This document shows positions 32,331 through 43,332 of a stretch of DNA of 64,000 bases, one piece after another (the stretch's first letter is position 1; each line of letters starts with the position of its first letter). Both the position numbers and the translations under genes were made by a program. Source of the stretch: Chinchilla lanigera (lineage: Eukaryota; Chordata; Mammalia; Rodentia; Chinchillidae); assembly GCF_000276665.1 (NCBI RefSeq), contig NW_004955518.1:1008126-1072125 (forward strand), in the 5' to 3' direction. The notes below the pieces were generated by a model. It had not been told where the DNA came from and did no database searches. It saw only the letters and a program-made list of their open reading frames with translations.

Positions 32331-32970
32331 TTTTCAGATATTAAAGACCACCTAGCCTGAGTTGTTAAACTGCTCCCTTCTGAGAGCAGTCAGAGAAAGC
32401 TCAGCTCTTGGGCATTTACAGTCTGCACTATGGTATTCCGATTGATAAAACACAGACCTGTCCACCAAGTTAAACATTTAAGTCAAAGCTCAGTGGCAAA
32501 TATATTCCAACTGTGGCTCTAATAGAGACCATTCTTGTAAAAGGAGCCAACTTCATCAGGGTGATTGACAGAAGATTCCTCACCATAGCAACCAGAGTTG
32601 TCTCTCTGGAATAACAATATTAACCTCCTTCATAACCAGTTTTCATCCTTAAGTATGAAAGGCAACTGCATGCATCTTGTATGATCCTGTATTTTTATTT
32701 TTGAATGAACAGTTAGCACATATATAAAAATAGAACAAGATGCTGGGAAACCAAATGAATTTTGAGTGCCTCTAGTAATAAAGCATTACAATGGATCTTG
32801 TAGGCAGAACTACGAAAGGGCAGTGGGTCCTGTCTCTCCTGAGCACAGGCAACAGCAGAGAGATTTCTATTCATCTGTAGCCTCTGAAATTGCCTACTTC
32901 ATTGATTTGCTTTGTGCTGGGGGGGGGCAGATTTTATTCCTGTTTCATTGTTTGAGCTTATAATTCCTAA

Positions 32971-32999
32971 TACACACACACACACACACACACACACAG
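32971..32999. repeat. (CA)n microsatellite
   Basis: About 14 CA dinucleotides. Confidence 0.98.
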
Positions 33000-33008
33000 A
33001 GACGCACA

Positions 33009-34263
33009 CACATTTCCAGCAGTGTTCAAGTGCAAAACAATGAATGATCTGTGGGAAAATGCATATTCTTTCTGGAAAAATATGCATAATTCTGTCACTT
33101 TTTTGAAAGAAAGTGCTAGACAGGCCCAAACCTTTTCTGTCACACATTGAGAGTTTTGTAGCACTGTAGACACTGGTGGCTGGATGTGTCTAGCCCCTCA
33201 GAGCAGTGCCACACCATTGCTGTGGACCTGACTTCCCACGTCATCTCAGCAGGTGAGAAATGTGGTACCCAGGCAACAAGGCGAGAGACTGAGATGAGAA
33301 AACCCAGCTGGAAACCCAGCCGAGCCACTGGCAGCCCAGCCATGATTTTCTGCTCTCAGGCCTGCTTCTTGTCAGAGCCAGCTTTGCTGCACCTACTACT
33401 TTGAGACTTTGACCCCGCTTTCTTGAGGCTACTGTATCATTCACAGTCATAATCTTGAGACCGCAGGCCCAAGCTCAGGATGCTGCTAAGGAAGAAAGAG
33501 GTGCTGCCTAGGCCAGAGCAAGTGGACTTGTGAATAGGTACCTTAAAAAGCCAAGGAAGAAAGGAAGAAAGTCAGGAAGGAAGGGAGCAAGCAAGCAAGC
33601 AAGCAAAATACCGTGGGCCTTGGAGCAGGGAGACAGCATCCAGCAAGCCTGCTCTGAGCAAACCTCTGCCCTGATTTGAACCTAAGCAAGCAAAACTGAC
33701 AGAAGGCCTAGCCCCTGTCATGTTCTGCTAATCGCTTTTGTAGTAAGTTTGGGATGAGGAAGAAGTCTTTGAGATCACACCGTACTAGACGTGAGAGTTG
33801 AGGGTCCCTACAGGGTCCCTTCCTTGCCACCTATTTCCAAAGGTGCTGCCCACTGCTCACATCCCTCCCACCCACAGTGGCCTTTCAGTCCTTCTCAAAG
33901 CCTGGAACTGCCCAGAATGCAAGGTGTGGCCCTGAGACCCACAACCACACTGCGGAGCACACTCACGCCAACTTGCCCTTCTGCCTCAGAATTTAGATGA
34001 AATTCATAGTGACCAGCTCAGGACCCGGTGTCCTGCATAATTCCTGAGGGAACCAACGATGCCCAGAAGGACTGTTTCACTCAGAGTGGACCTGAATGTG
34101 GAGGGCAGAGGTGTGGCTTCTGCTGGTAAAGCTTAGGGGACACCCTCAGGCCGCCTGTATCTCTGGCCCTCCCCAAGAAGCCAGGGCAGCCCCTCTGCAT
34201 CAGTGTTCTATGCCTCCCCTTCCTCTCTTTTCCTCTCCCCCACCTCCCCAGCGTTCCAGCTCC
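33009..34263. other. intergenic DNA with an (AAGG)n/(GCAA)n stretch
   Basis: A purine-rich microsatellite at about 33552-33606 contains AAGG- and GCAA-type units. The rest is without recognised features; open frames here overlap on both strands and look incidental. Confidence 0.5.
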
Positions 34264-34271
34264 CAAGGAAG

Positions 34272-34429
34272 TGGCCACGAGCTGGGAAGCCGGTGTACTC
34301 TGCACTCCTGTAATCTCGGCACTCAGGAGACCCAGGCGGGACATTCAAGGCCATCCTAGGCTACATAGTGAGTTCAAAGCAAGACTGAACTACATAATGA
34401 GACCCTCATCTCCAACAAACAGAAAAACG
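34272..34429 (+). mobile_element. B1 SINE
   Basis: B1 body ACTCCTGTAATCTCGGCACTC ... AGGCTACATAGTGAGTTCAAAGC ... TACATAATGAGACCC. The target duplication CAAGGAAG is at 34264-34271 and 34430-34437. Confidence 0.93.
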
Positions 34430-34439
34430 CAAGGAAGCA

Positions 34440-35535
34440 GCTGCACTGTAATCCTTGCCTCCGGCTCTGTATAGAGCACTAGGGTTGAGAAAAGGACTTA
34501 CGTCGGTCTCTGGGGCTCCTCCCTGAAAAACGCTGTCTAAGCAGCTTTTTAGGCAAAGCAGTGTGTGTAAAAAGTAAGACTGTCTCTGAAGCACTCTGAA
34601 GACCTTCCCCTTGGTTTGCTCAGTGACCTCTGCTTTTCCCACTTCCTGTGGAAGCTGCAAGTTTGCTGAAAGCTGAGGTTTGGGAAAGGATTGTTAATCA
34701 CTTTTAAGAATTGTCAAAATGGGCCTTTTTCCTTAATTGACAATGAGCTTGAAGTGGTAAGAAAGTAAGCCTCCTCAGATCCAAGATATTTGCAATTAGT
34801 GTCCCATAAAACAGAACATAAGTTTTTTTGAATAGTTAAAATACAATAGCAAGACACAATTTCCGTGTGCTGAGAGAGACCTGAGACCTACTGCCTAACT
34901 AAAAGCAGAGGTGGTGTCACCTGCCCAGCCTGAGCGAAGCAAGCTCCTTCTCTTGCTTTCCACTCAGAGCCCTGCTCTGAATCTTGCTAAACTCTCTGCT
35001 TCATGTCAGTAGTTCATCATGCACAGGTGTGCTGGTTTACTCATGCACCTGGCCCAGCCAGCCTGCGATCTCTTTGCGTGATGTCTGGCTTAACTGCTTG
35101 GTTGCAACTCCTGCTAATAAGTCGAAGTCCAGTCTCAGTCACCCGGGGAACCCGTTAAGGACACCCCTCTGGCCATAGGCTGTGCCCCACAGCTCTGGGT
35201 GGGTGTGCATGAGAGGGTCCTGGGGAGTGGGAGGAAGGCACCGGGCATTCCACATTTAGACCCCACTTCTGCTGGAGAAAAGCAAAGGGAAAAAGGTAAA
35301 GGCCAGTACTGAAGCTTTCCAGGACTGCCTGTCTGGTCCTCTCCAAGGTACGTGTGCATGTGTGCTTTTGGAAGGTGCCTTTATTAGTTACCCAGCAAGT
35401 ATTTAAGGGCTGTGATGTGATTCTATTGCTGCAGTTCCTTCAAGCCTTCCTTCTTCACTCACTGGGATGCAGTCTTTGGGGAAAGCGTTCTTCAGACATC
35501 AGGAAAATAAACTAAGTTGAGTATAAACTTCGCAA
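34440..35535. other. intergenic DNA, nothing recognised
   Basis: No repeat or gene that I can identify. Confidence 0.5.
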
Positions 35536-35540
35536 TCTTG

Positions 35541-35622
35541 ACCAACCTGGTCTACATAGTGAGTTCAAGACCAGCCTACAATACATAGTGAGACACTGTT
35601 TCAAAACATAAATAAGTAAAAA
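35541..35622 (+). mobile_element. B1 SINE, 5'-truncated
   Basis: ACCTGGTCTACATAGTGAGTTCAAGACC ... ACATAGTGAGACACTGTTTC, the internal-duplication half of a B1, with an A-rich tail. Confidence 0.88.
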
Positions 35623-35633
35623 ATTTTTGCTCT

Positions 35634-35811
35634 ACCAGGGCATGATGGTACATGCCTATAATCCCAACACAAGAAGATTGTAAATTTGAGCCCAGCCCAG
35701 GCAATTTAGTGACTTATCAAGACCATTTCCAAACAAAATGCTGGGGAGGTAGCTTCATGCAAATACCCTGGGTTCATTTCCAGTAAAACACACACAGACA
35801 CACACACACAA
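35634..35811 (+). mobile_element. B1-ID composite SINE (B1-dID type)
   Basis: A B1-like part (GGGCATGATGGTACATGCC ... GCCCAGCCCAGGCAATTTAG) runs directly into an ID-like part (GCTGGGGAGGTAGCTTCATGC ... CTGGGTTCATTTCCAG), then a CA-rich tail. Forward orientation. Confidence 0.82.
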
Positions 35812-35957
35812 ATCCTCATCTAGGAAAACTGCAATTTGAGGTTTCAAAGCCAGCCTGGGAAATTCAGAGAAATTCTTTCTTAAAATAAAAAGGGCTGGTT
35901 ATGTAGCTCAGGAGTAGAGTGTTCACCTAGCGTGCATGCTCCGGGGTTCAAAATAGC
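35812..35957 (+). mobile_element. second B1-ID composite SINE, adjacent
   Basis: A truncated B1 part (AAAGCCAGCCTGGGAAATTC) is followed by an ID-like part (GGGCTGGTTATGTAGCTCAGG ... TGCTCCGGGGTTC). It lies tail-to-head with the preceding composite, so the two may descend from successive insertions into an A-rich tail. Confidence 0.8.
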
Positions 35958-36419
35958 CTCTGGGTTTTAGGTTGGCACAGGAAAAATAACCCTGTTACAT
36001 GGAATTCATTTATATTCCAGTGGGTGAAGGTTGCCCAATACACAGTGTAATAGAAGAGTTAGGGGAGATTATGCACGTTACACGATAAGCGTGAAGGAGG
36101 AAAAGCAGGAAGCAGGGCAGTGGTTGCTGCAACTATGAAGAGGGTGCGCATGGCAGACTTTGAAGAAAAAAGACATTGGGCCAGTACCTGACACAAGGGG
36201 AGAGGGCCTGAGACCTGTGGACAGCAGAGGGAGGGATGTTCCGGGCAGAAGGAAGGGGAAAGGGAGGACTGTGAAGAAAGATCCTGTCGGGGACTAGCAG
36301 GGAGGCTGACAGGATGCAGCAGAGGGAACAAAAGGAGCAGAGGGCAGTGCAACCAAGAGGGGAGGGAGGAAGGGGCATCAGACAGGGTTTCCAGGCTTCT
36401 TTCTAAAAGAGTCGAAAGG

Positions 36420-37150
36420 CTTCATCCAAGATGGCGCTCTTCGGCTGATCGCAAAGGCTGGAGAGTGTTAGTTTGTGCCTGTCAGAGTGGGTGTGCGTCA
36501 CCTGGGAGACAGTGTGTGCGCACCTCAAGGCATTCTCAGAATTGGAGACTGACTGCATTTAGAGGCTGCTCCTGCCTCCTCCTCTCCCACCCATCTCTGT
36601 ACGTGCACGCATGCCACCAGCCTGGGAGCCACGTGAGGCCTATAGGTTCCCTGGCGGGGGTCCATGCAGTGACAGAGGTCACTTTTCTCACCAGCCGCGG
36701 GGTGGGGCTGCTCAGGACAAATAGAGAAAAATGAAGAAATGTGTCGCTCTTTGCATCAGAGCGATCAGTTCATGCTTGCCAAAGCAGTGAAAGCTACCTG
36801 GCAAGGCAACGCAAGGGCAAATGAGCAAGGGAGAAACCAAGCACCCGCCAGTGTGGAATGGGAAGTTGCCAATGGAAAGCCTTGGAGGGAGAAGGTACAG
36901 AGCGGAGGACGAGGACGAGGACGAGGAGGGAGTGAGCATTAACAGGTTCGAGGCATAGGAGAGACGAGAGCTTGTGAACAGGAGTGAGAGAGGGATAGGG
37001 CACGTCCCTCTCTGAGCAATGGTAAGCGTTCAGGAAGATGGCTGTGCAGGCAGAGGCCGGCAGAGTGGTGTAAGTTCTGGAATCCAGGAACGCCGGCTGG
37101 CCGGAGAGGTTTGGACGTGGTCTGACCGTGCGTCTCTGCTTCGAATGGCA
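36420..37150. promoter_or_regulatory. CpG-bearing patch with a YY1-like site, possible cryptic promoter
   Basis: CCAAGATGGCGC at 36426-36437 matches the core of the YY1 initiator-type motif (AAGATGGCG). CG dinucleotides occur through the following 700 bp, and a (GGACGA)n array lies at 36904-36928. No coding exon or TATA box was recognised. A promoter for a non-coding transcript is possible but unproven. Confidence 0.3.
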
Positions 37151-38180
37151 GGGCAGGAGCAGACAGAACCATGCTCATTTCCTTTTTGCTTACATGTGTT
37201 TGTGGTAGCTTTGCCACACAGAAAATGCAAGAGACTCAGTTTGAGTTCTGGTTTCAAGTAAACAACACATCATTATTCAGTATAAGAATGACTCATAAAA
37301 TATTTGAGGTGTAAATACAGGATGCCTAGGGAAATCTGAATTTCAGATAAAGTATAATAATTAGTATCATTATGTCCTGTGAAATATTTGGGATGTGGTT
37401 ATACTAAAACCTCTATGTTTGCGTAATTCAGCCTGTGTTCTCACTTGCTGAATTTGGCAGCTAGAGTAGATGGTGCTGAATGAAGCTAGCTAACGCTCCC
37501 CACTCGGGGCAGAGCCCCCTCTGTTACCCTCACTGGCCTGGACAGCTGTCCCTCTCCCCAGCTCTGTGCTGGCTCCAGTCTGTGGGTTACCCGTGAGAAC
37601 GGTCAGGTCCCCAGCTCCCTCCCCAAGGGCCTGCCCCAGCTCCGCAAATCTGCCACTCTGGAGGCTGGAACAGGAATCCTGATTTCCCAGAGCAGTGGGC
37701 CTGCTTTGAATCCATAAATAGGCCCGATGTATGGGGTGGGCTGGAGCACCAGGCTGACACTGATTGTGCACAGGCTGTCCCTAAGCCAGGGGCTCTGCTT
37801 GCTGAAATGCAGTGCTGTGGTGCCTCTGCCTTGTAGGAGATGACCCCCTCAAACCTGGCGGGCTCCCAGGGAAAACCATCAAGTCTTTTCCTTTCCCTAA
37901 TGTGAAGCCTTAAAGAGCAGCACTGCATTATTTTTTCTTTTTTAATGCAAAGATGAGAGAGCTGCCCGAAGGAATCACACTAATCTTCTCCTTTGGTCCC
38001 TCTCCCTGTCTCTCTTTCTGTCTCTCTGTCTCTATCTCATGTGAGTCACCATCAAGTGTAAGTTTAAAGCACAAATATAAAAACTAATGGAAGCTGCTTT
38101 TTATTGAAGCCCAAAATGCTGGGGATTTCCATGGACATCATGTCAGTGTTATGGTGTTTTATCCTTAGAGTAATTCCATG
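37151..38180. other. intergenic DNA, nothing recognised
   Basis: No repeat beyond short pyrimidine runs near 37990-38040, and no open frame with a recognisable product. Confidence 0.5.
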
Positions 38181-38183
38181 AGC

Positions 38184-38356
38184 TAGGCTGGGCATGGCAG
38201 TGCAGTTGTATGGGAGGTTAAGGTAGGAGGAGTGCAAATTGGAGGCCAGTCTGGACAACTTACAGACATCCAGTCTCAAACTAAAAATGAAAAGAGGTGG
38301 GAATGTACCTCAGTGGAACAGAAAAAAATTCTAGTGTGAGTCCTAGTATGGCAAAA
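38184..38356 (+). mobile_element. B1-ID composite SINE (B1-dID type)
   Basis: A degraded B1 part (GGCTGGGCATGGCAGTGC ... GGAGGCCAGTCTGGACAAC) continues into an ID-like part (AGGTGGGAATGTACCTCAGTGG ... GTGAGTCCTAGTATGG). Confidence 0.75.
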
Positions 38357-38364
38357 TGATATTA

Positions 38365-38465
38365 TTATTATTGTTATTACTGTGAACTAAATAGTACTAC
38401 CTCCATTTTACATATTCAGAGATGGAGGCCTATTTCTAGGTTCAGGCCCACAAACCCTGTTAGAG
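38365..38465 (-). mobile_element. MIR SINE relic, fragment
   Basis: TACTACCTCCATTTTACATATTCAGAGATGGAGG resembles the inverted MIR core. Confidence 0.6.
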
Positions 38466-38644
38466 AGATGATTTGAGGGGCAGAATATCTTTGTCTGAGG
38501 TGCCAGGGAACCTTAGACTGGAGTGAAGTCCCAAACTGACTGAAACTCCCAGATGTATTGAGGGACGACAATGGCATAGAGCTCTGCTGAGTATAGATGT
38601 TTGTTTTAGGTAGCAAGGCAGGCAAGCGAGGCAGGGTGACTGAC

Positions 38645-39009
38645 TGTCATGGTCTGTGTGTGGATGTCTTCCCAAAGCCTCATGCAGTCATGCATGCAGG
38701 CTTCTAGCCTTTGTGATTGATTCACGGTCCAATGCTGGGATTATGGATGTGAGTGCTACACCCTCCCTGGGGCGGGTAGTTTGCATACAATGTAAGGGAG
38801 AGAAAGATCCTGCTCTCTGCTGCTGGTCCTCCTTTTGCTCTTGCTGCTTCTGCCATGTCCACCCCCACCCCATGAACTGCCATGTTCTACCCTGCCTTGG
38901 AGCCAGCTGAGTATGGACTGAAACCTCCACAAACTGTGAACTAAATTCATTCCTTAATTCTGGGTATCAAATATTTTGTCTCAGGAATGAGAGACAAGTA
39001 ACCAGGACA
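38645..39009 (+). mobile_element. MaLR-type solo LTR, copy B
   Basis: Starts TGTCATGGTCTGTGTGTGGATG, contains GACTGAAACCTCCACAAACTG and ends AAGTAACCAGGACA, collinear with copy A at 22758. Flanking pentamers CTGAC (38640-38644) and GTGAC (39010-39014) are probably a once-identical 5-bp target duplication. Confidence 0.9.
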
Positions 39010-39156
39010 GTGACAATTTGGCTGAATAATTAACTTTTATCTGGGTCTAGATGATCATGTCAGTTCTGGTTTTGCATGGTGGCTCTTGGAGAAATCTGTA
39101 TCATTTGAGGGACAACTTCGTGTTGGTGAGATGATTATTTCTGCTTCGAGCAGTCT

Positions 39157-39274
39157 CCTTTTTTTGGAGACAGAGTCTTGCTATGTAGTGCAGGCTGGCC
39201 TTGAACTCACAGCAATTCTCCTGCCTCAGCCTCCTGAGTGCTCGGATTATAGGCGTGCACTACCACACCAGGCA
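39157..39274 (-). mobile_element. B1 SINE, reverse
   Basis: GGAGACAGAGTCTTGCTATG ... CTGGCCTTGAACTCACAGC ... TGCTCGGATTATAGGCGTGC. The short duplication CAGTCT is at 39151-39156 and 39275-39280. Confidence 0.93.
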
Positions 39275-39280
39275 CAGTCT

Positions 39281-40299
39281 ATCTTTTGGAGGTTCTGCTG
39301 GAATCAAAGGTGACTGTAAGTATAAGGCAATCAGTAGAGACTTTCTGGGCACTCATGGTGGTTTAATGTCCCTGTAAATCTCTTTCCTTGGTGTCCTCGG
39401 GCTGTAAGAAAGATCTGATATGTTCTGTAAGCAATTTAGGACTAATCCTCATTGTATTGCCAGCTTTTAGACAGACACAGCCTACATGATTAACATGCCT
39501 ATACATACAGCTGGGAAAGGATTTTACCTGAAGTTTTAAGGTAATGCAGTATAGCAATGCTCCTGCCTCAGTCTGCCAAGGCTGGGATTATCCATCCCCA
39601 TCCGTCCCCCTTATCCAGCCCCCTCCATCCATCATGGAGTTTCAAGAAGAAGAGAAAGAAGGTGCTCATGAAAAATGGTGAAAGATGAAAAAATGGTTCT
39701 GACTCTACCTTCTCATAAAAGCTGTAAGAAAAGTTGGCCTATTTTTGAGAAGAGCACATATTCCTGCAAAATGTCTTCTAGGCAAGTTTCCCCATGATTC
39801 TGCTTCTAGGAGGAAATGTGTGATCTATGCATCCCCTGGCCCTCGCGTGAGCAGGTGAGAGAGCTGAAAGCTAATGCTTGGAGAACAGGCATGGCTGGGA
39901 TGGATTCCCAGTCTGCCCACTGGAAGCTGCACTGCTGAGGAAGTCTATAAATGGAGATTACAGCATCAAAACACTTTCAGACTTTGTGTTCATCTGCAGG
40001 TCTGAGGCCCTTTGGGTTTGTATGACTCATAGTGATTGCTCTGTCACATTGATTCTGCTCGTTTTTCTTTTGGTCCTGTCTGGGGTGAACGTGGCTGTGA
40101 CAGAAATGAGGATTTGTTCTTGCTGACGGAGTTAAATTTGGCCCGTGTTCCGTGGCATGAGAAGAAGGAGTGAGCTGAGCTGAACAACTGTCTCGAGGGC
40201 ACAGCTGAGCTGAGTTTGTCTCTATCACGCTCATCCTTTCATTGTTTCCGTTACTGTACATATTTCAGGGATGTCAGGATTTAACGCCCTACCTTGGGG
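39281..40299. other. intergenic DNA, nothing recognised
   Basis: Open frames on both strands are short and without recognisable products. Confidence 0.5.
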
Positions 40300-40900
40300 G
40301 AAGCTGAAGAAATGGTCTGTGTTAGCATCGGTGAGCCTGGGAAAGTTTCATGCGTATAAGCCCACTGTTTATTGATCCCATGGAGTGAGAAACCAATTGG
40401 AATATCTTGGCTGGGAGAAATATAACCTTTGACCAGCTCAAGCCATTTGTCTGCCTTCCCTGTCAAAAGAAACACATTTAAAATTCCTCACCTGGGAGGA
40501 ACTTCTTGGAAAGAATATTTCATGCAAATGAATATACTTCTTGGGCTTGAATTACAATTCAGATGAGAAAAATGGCCTCATTACATCTGAGGATACATTT
40601 TGTTAGAAGCCATTTTGAGAATAAGAGCAGGGATTATTCTAAGTGTTCTTCAATAGCTTGTATGTGATCTGTGTCTTGCAGTAGATTTAGGGTGTATTTT
40701 GCCCCGTATCCCTAGCAAGGGTTTGGTGCTTGGACCACTGATCCATTGATTTAATGTCTATTGCTAAGGAGGAGGCCCTGGTGAAGTTCAGATTTTTAAA
40801 ATAAACTGTTAGAATGAGCACAGAGGAAATGCAGCACAGTGCTCAATTCTTATTTTGAGAACTTTATGGATAGTTACTGGAAAAAATAACATTCCAAAAA
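40300..40900. promoter_or_regulatory. second candidate conserved non-coding interval
   Basis: No repeat is recognised here. The interval is AT-rich with an exact octamer ATGCAAAT at 40522-40529 inside CATGCAAATGAATA, plus ATTACAATTCAG and CATTACATCTGAG motifs. Regulatory role is inferred, not shown. Confidence 0.3.
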
Positions 40901-41460
40901 TTAAAGTCAGATTTATATTTTGTATACATTTTGAAATTTAGAGAATGTTCTAGCTTCCTCTAGAGATCTTGTTTTGCTCTTTACACCAGCCAGGTTCTGT
41001 GAAATTCACTGTGAGGGATGGGAAAGAAACTTCCAGTGAACATTCCCAGCTTTTAGAGCTCTGAGGGCAGCAGCGGTGTCCAGTGTCTCCTCCCCTGGCT
41101 GCTCCTTCCAGAGCCCCGTGCTGGCGGGCACTGACCCCATGGCACGCAGTGCTCTTACTGGAAAGTAGATGTCACAAGTTTGTTCCAGTCATCCCTACTA
41201 GGGACCTGGTTGCAAATCTGCTGTGACAAAACACTTTTCCAAGGACAGATAAGACAGCATGACTATAGAAACATCAAAAATAAGTTTTTTAAAAAACATG
41301 TATATTCCAAGGAAGGAGTGTGAGGGGAGTGCAAAGGATTTTACAAAAAGAATTAAGATGGGTTATGTACATGTATCGTCTCCCCACGATGAATGTAGTC
41401 GTTATATACTGCAAACATGTATTAATAAAAAAGGAAAAAAATCCTTATCAGATAGATGTT
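40901..41460. other. intergenic DNA, nothing recognised
   Basis: No gene or repeat that I can identify. Confidence 0.5.
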
Positions 41461-41475
41461 AAGAAATTGCCATTC

Positions 41476-41624
41476 TGCACACTGGTGGGCATGGTGGTAC
41501 ATATCTGTAATCCCAGCACTGGACAGGCTGAGACAGGAGGATTGCTGGAAATTCAATGCCAGCCTGAACTGTTTAGAGAGACCCTGTGTCAAAAAAAAAC
41601 CAAACAAAACAATGTTTTAAAAAA
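41476..41624 (+). mobile_element. B1 SINE
   Basis: B1 body GGTGGGCATGGTGGTACATATC ... AATGCCAGCCTGAAC ... AGAGAGACCCTGTGTC with an A-rich tail. The 15-bp target duplication AAGAAATT(G/A)CCATTC lies at 41461-41475 and 41625-41639. Confidence 0.95.
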
Positions 41625-42219
41625 AAGAAATTACCATTCAATGAATGGCTGAGAGGAGAAAAATTACTTTGAATCCCAAAGCTCACAGGCAGCATATGGG
41701 ATGTAGGATGTGGTATCCAGCCTGGCATTTCATTTGGAATGTCATTGACATCAGTCAGGATATGTGACATCTGGTTAGATGGCTGCCCTGTTCTGATTTC
41801 TGCTGATGAGAGAGAAGTGCTTCTTAAATGCTAATGTTCATAGAGGAAGATCTTCTTCAAATGCAGATTTGGTCTCCTAGGTTTGAGTCCAGCGAACACT
41901 GCTCTTTCTTAAGCTCCTAGGCAACCATGGAACAAGGTGTGGCCCACACCATCTTCTCCCTTTTGGAAAGGAAATGCCCAGCCTCTTTTTAGTCTGAATT
42001 TCTTTTTGCTGCTATGGGATTAAATTGACACCCTTTTTAGCAGCAGGCTGAACCCTGGCAATTCAAGTTTACAACACAAGGAAAGGAACCAAAGGACTGG
42101 AATTTCCTTGGGGAGGGACAGGGTTTTAAGTTAGAAAGAGGGCAAGGTGGAGGCTACGAACCTAGAGGGCTGGCTCCGTGGGGAAACTGCACAGTGGTAC
42201 CTCAGTACCCATTGCTCTG

Positions 42220-42583
42220 TGTTATGGCTTGTGTCTGGATGTCCCCCCAAAGTCATGGGGCGGGCTTCTAGAGTTTATGATTGATTCATGGTCCAAAGTT
42301 GGGATTATGGGTGTGAGTGCTATACCCACCCTGGGGCAGGGAGCCTGCATACAGTGCAAGGGAGAGAAAGAGACTGCTTGCTGCAGCTCTTCCCTTTTTG
42401 CTTTTGTTGCTTTTGCTGTTTTCTGCACCATGAACTGTTGCCCTCTGCCATGTGCCACTCTGCCTTGGAGCCAGCGAGTATGGACTGAAATCTCCACAAA
42501 CTGTAAGCTAAATAAATCTTTCCTTCCTTAATTCTAGGCATCAGGTATTTTGTCTCAGCAATGAGAGAAAAGTAACCAAGACA
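42220..42583 (+). mobile_element. MaLR-type solo LTR, copy C
   Basis: Starts TGTTATGGCTTGTGTCTGGATG, contains ATGGACTGAAATCTCCACAAAC and CTAAATAAATC, and ends AAGTAACCAAGACA. It is collinear with copies A and B and in the same orientation. I could not find a clean target duplication. Open frames of up to 132 codons in this interval derive from the LTR. Confidence 0.9.
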
Positions 42584-42589
42584 GTGCAA

Positions 42590-43170
42590 GGCATGGTGAG
42601 TACAGAAAATGAGGACCAAACAAATTGTTTTGGCTGGAAAGAGGCAGTCAGGAGGCAGGCAACCAGTAAGTTCTGACCTACACTCTGAGGACCTAACAAA
42701 TGAGAAATGCAAGGACAAATTTTTGCATCAAAATGCGTTGAGGACCAAATTCAACAGTTTCAAAGCAGTCAAAAACCAAGGTCTGACTATACTAGCAAAA
42801 GAGTAGAGAAGACAGAGAGGGGTGGGGAGTAGGGAGACATCCCAGGGAGAGCCTTTACCACTAACACCTGTCAGCCTGGAGGCTGTGAGAGTATTCCGTG
42901 ATAAATCCACTAAGGACTTCTGTTTCTCATGCATGGCGCTACTAGTTCAAGACACACCTGACCTTTCCGTAAGTCAGTTCCTATCAATCTTCTTGTCAAC
43001 ACACAGGTTTCAGATGAACACAATATGTCACCATCAGTAGCCAGTCTAATTTTTCACACCTTTGTCTTCCAGTACAAGTCTTTTCTGACCTTGGACAGTA
43101 TCTGTGACAGAGCATGTGGCTTTCCTAGTTACTTCCAGGTTATAAAGCACATTGTTATTGTCATATATTA
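42590..43170. other. intergenic DNA, nothing recognised
   Basis: No gene or repeat that I can identify. Confidence 0.5.
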
Positions 43171-43185
43171 AAAACTCTAAAATAG

Positions 43186-43332
43186 CCCACCACACCTCTC
43201 ATCCCAGCACTCGGCAGGCTGAGGTAGGAAAATTGCTACAAGTTTGAGGCCAGCCTGGGCTACATAGTCAGTTCAAGGCCAGTCTGAACTACAAGGCAGG
43301 ACTCTGTTTCAAGAAAACAAAAGAAAAAGCCC
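43186..43332 (+). mobile_element. B1 SINE
   Basis: B1 body CTCATCCCAGCACTCGGC ... GGGCTACATAGTCAGTTCAAGG ... AGGACTCTGTTTC. The target duplication CTAAAA(T/C)AG lies at 43177-43185 and 43333-43341. Confidence 0.93.

Noticed and set aside
42222..42718. Frames of 117, 91 and 132 codons in a possible gene
   Set aside because: They fall on the MaLR LTR at 42220-42583, and similar short frames appear in the related LTRs at 22758 and 38645.
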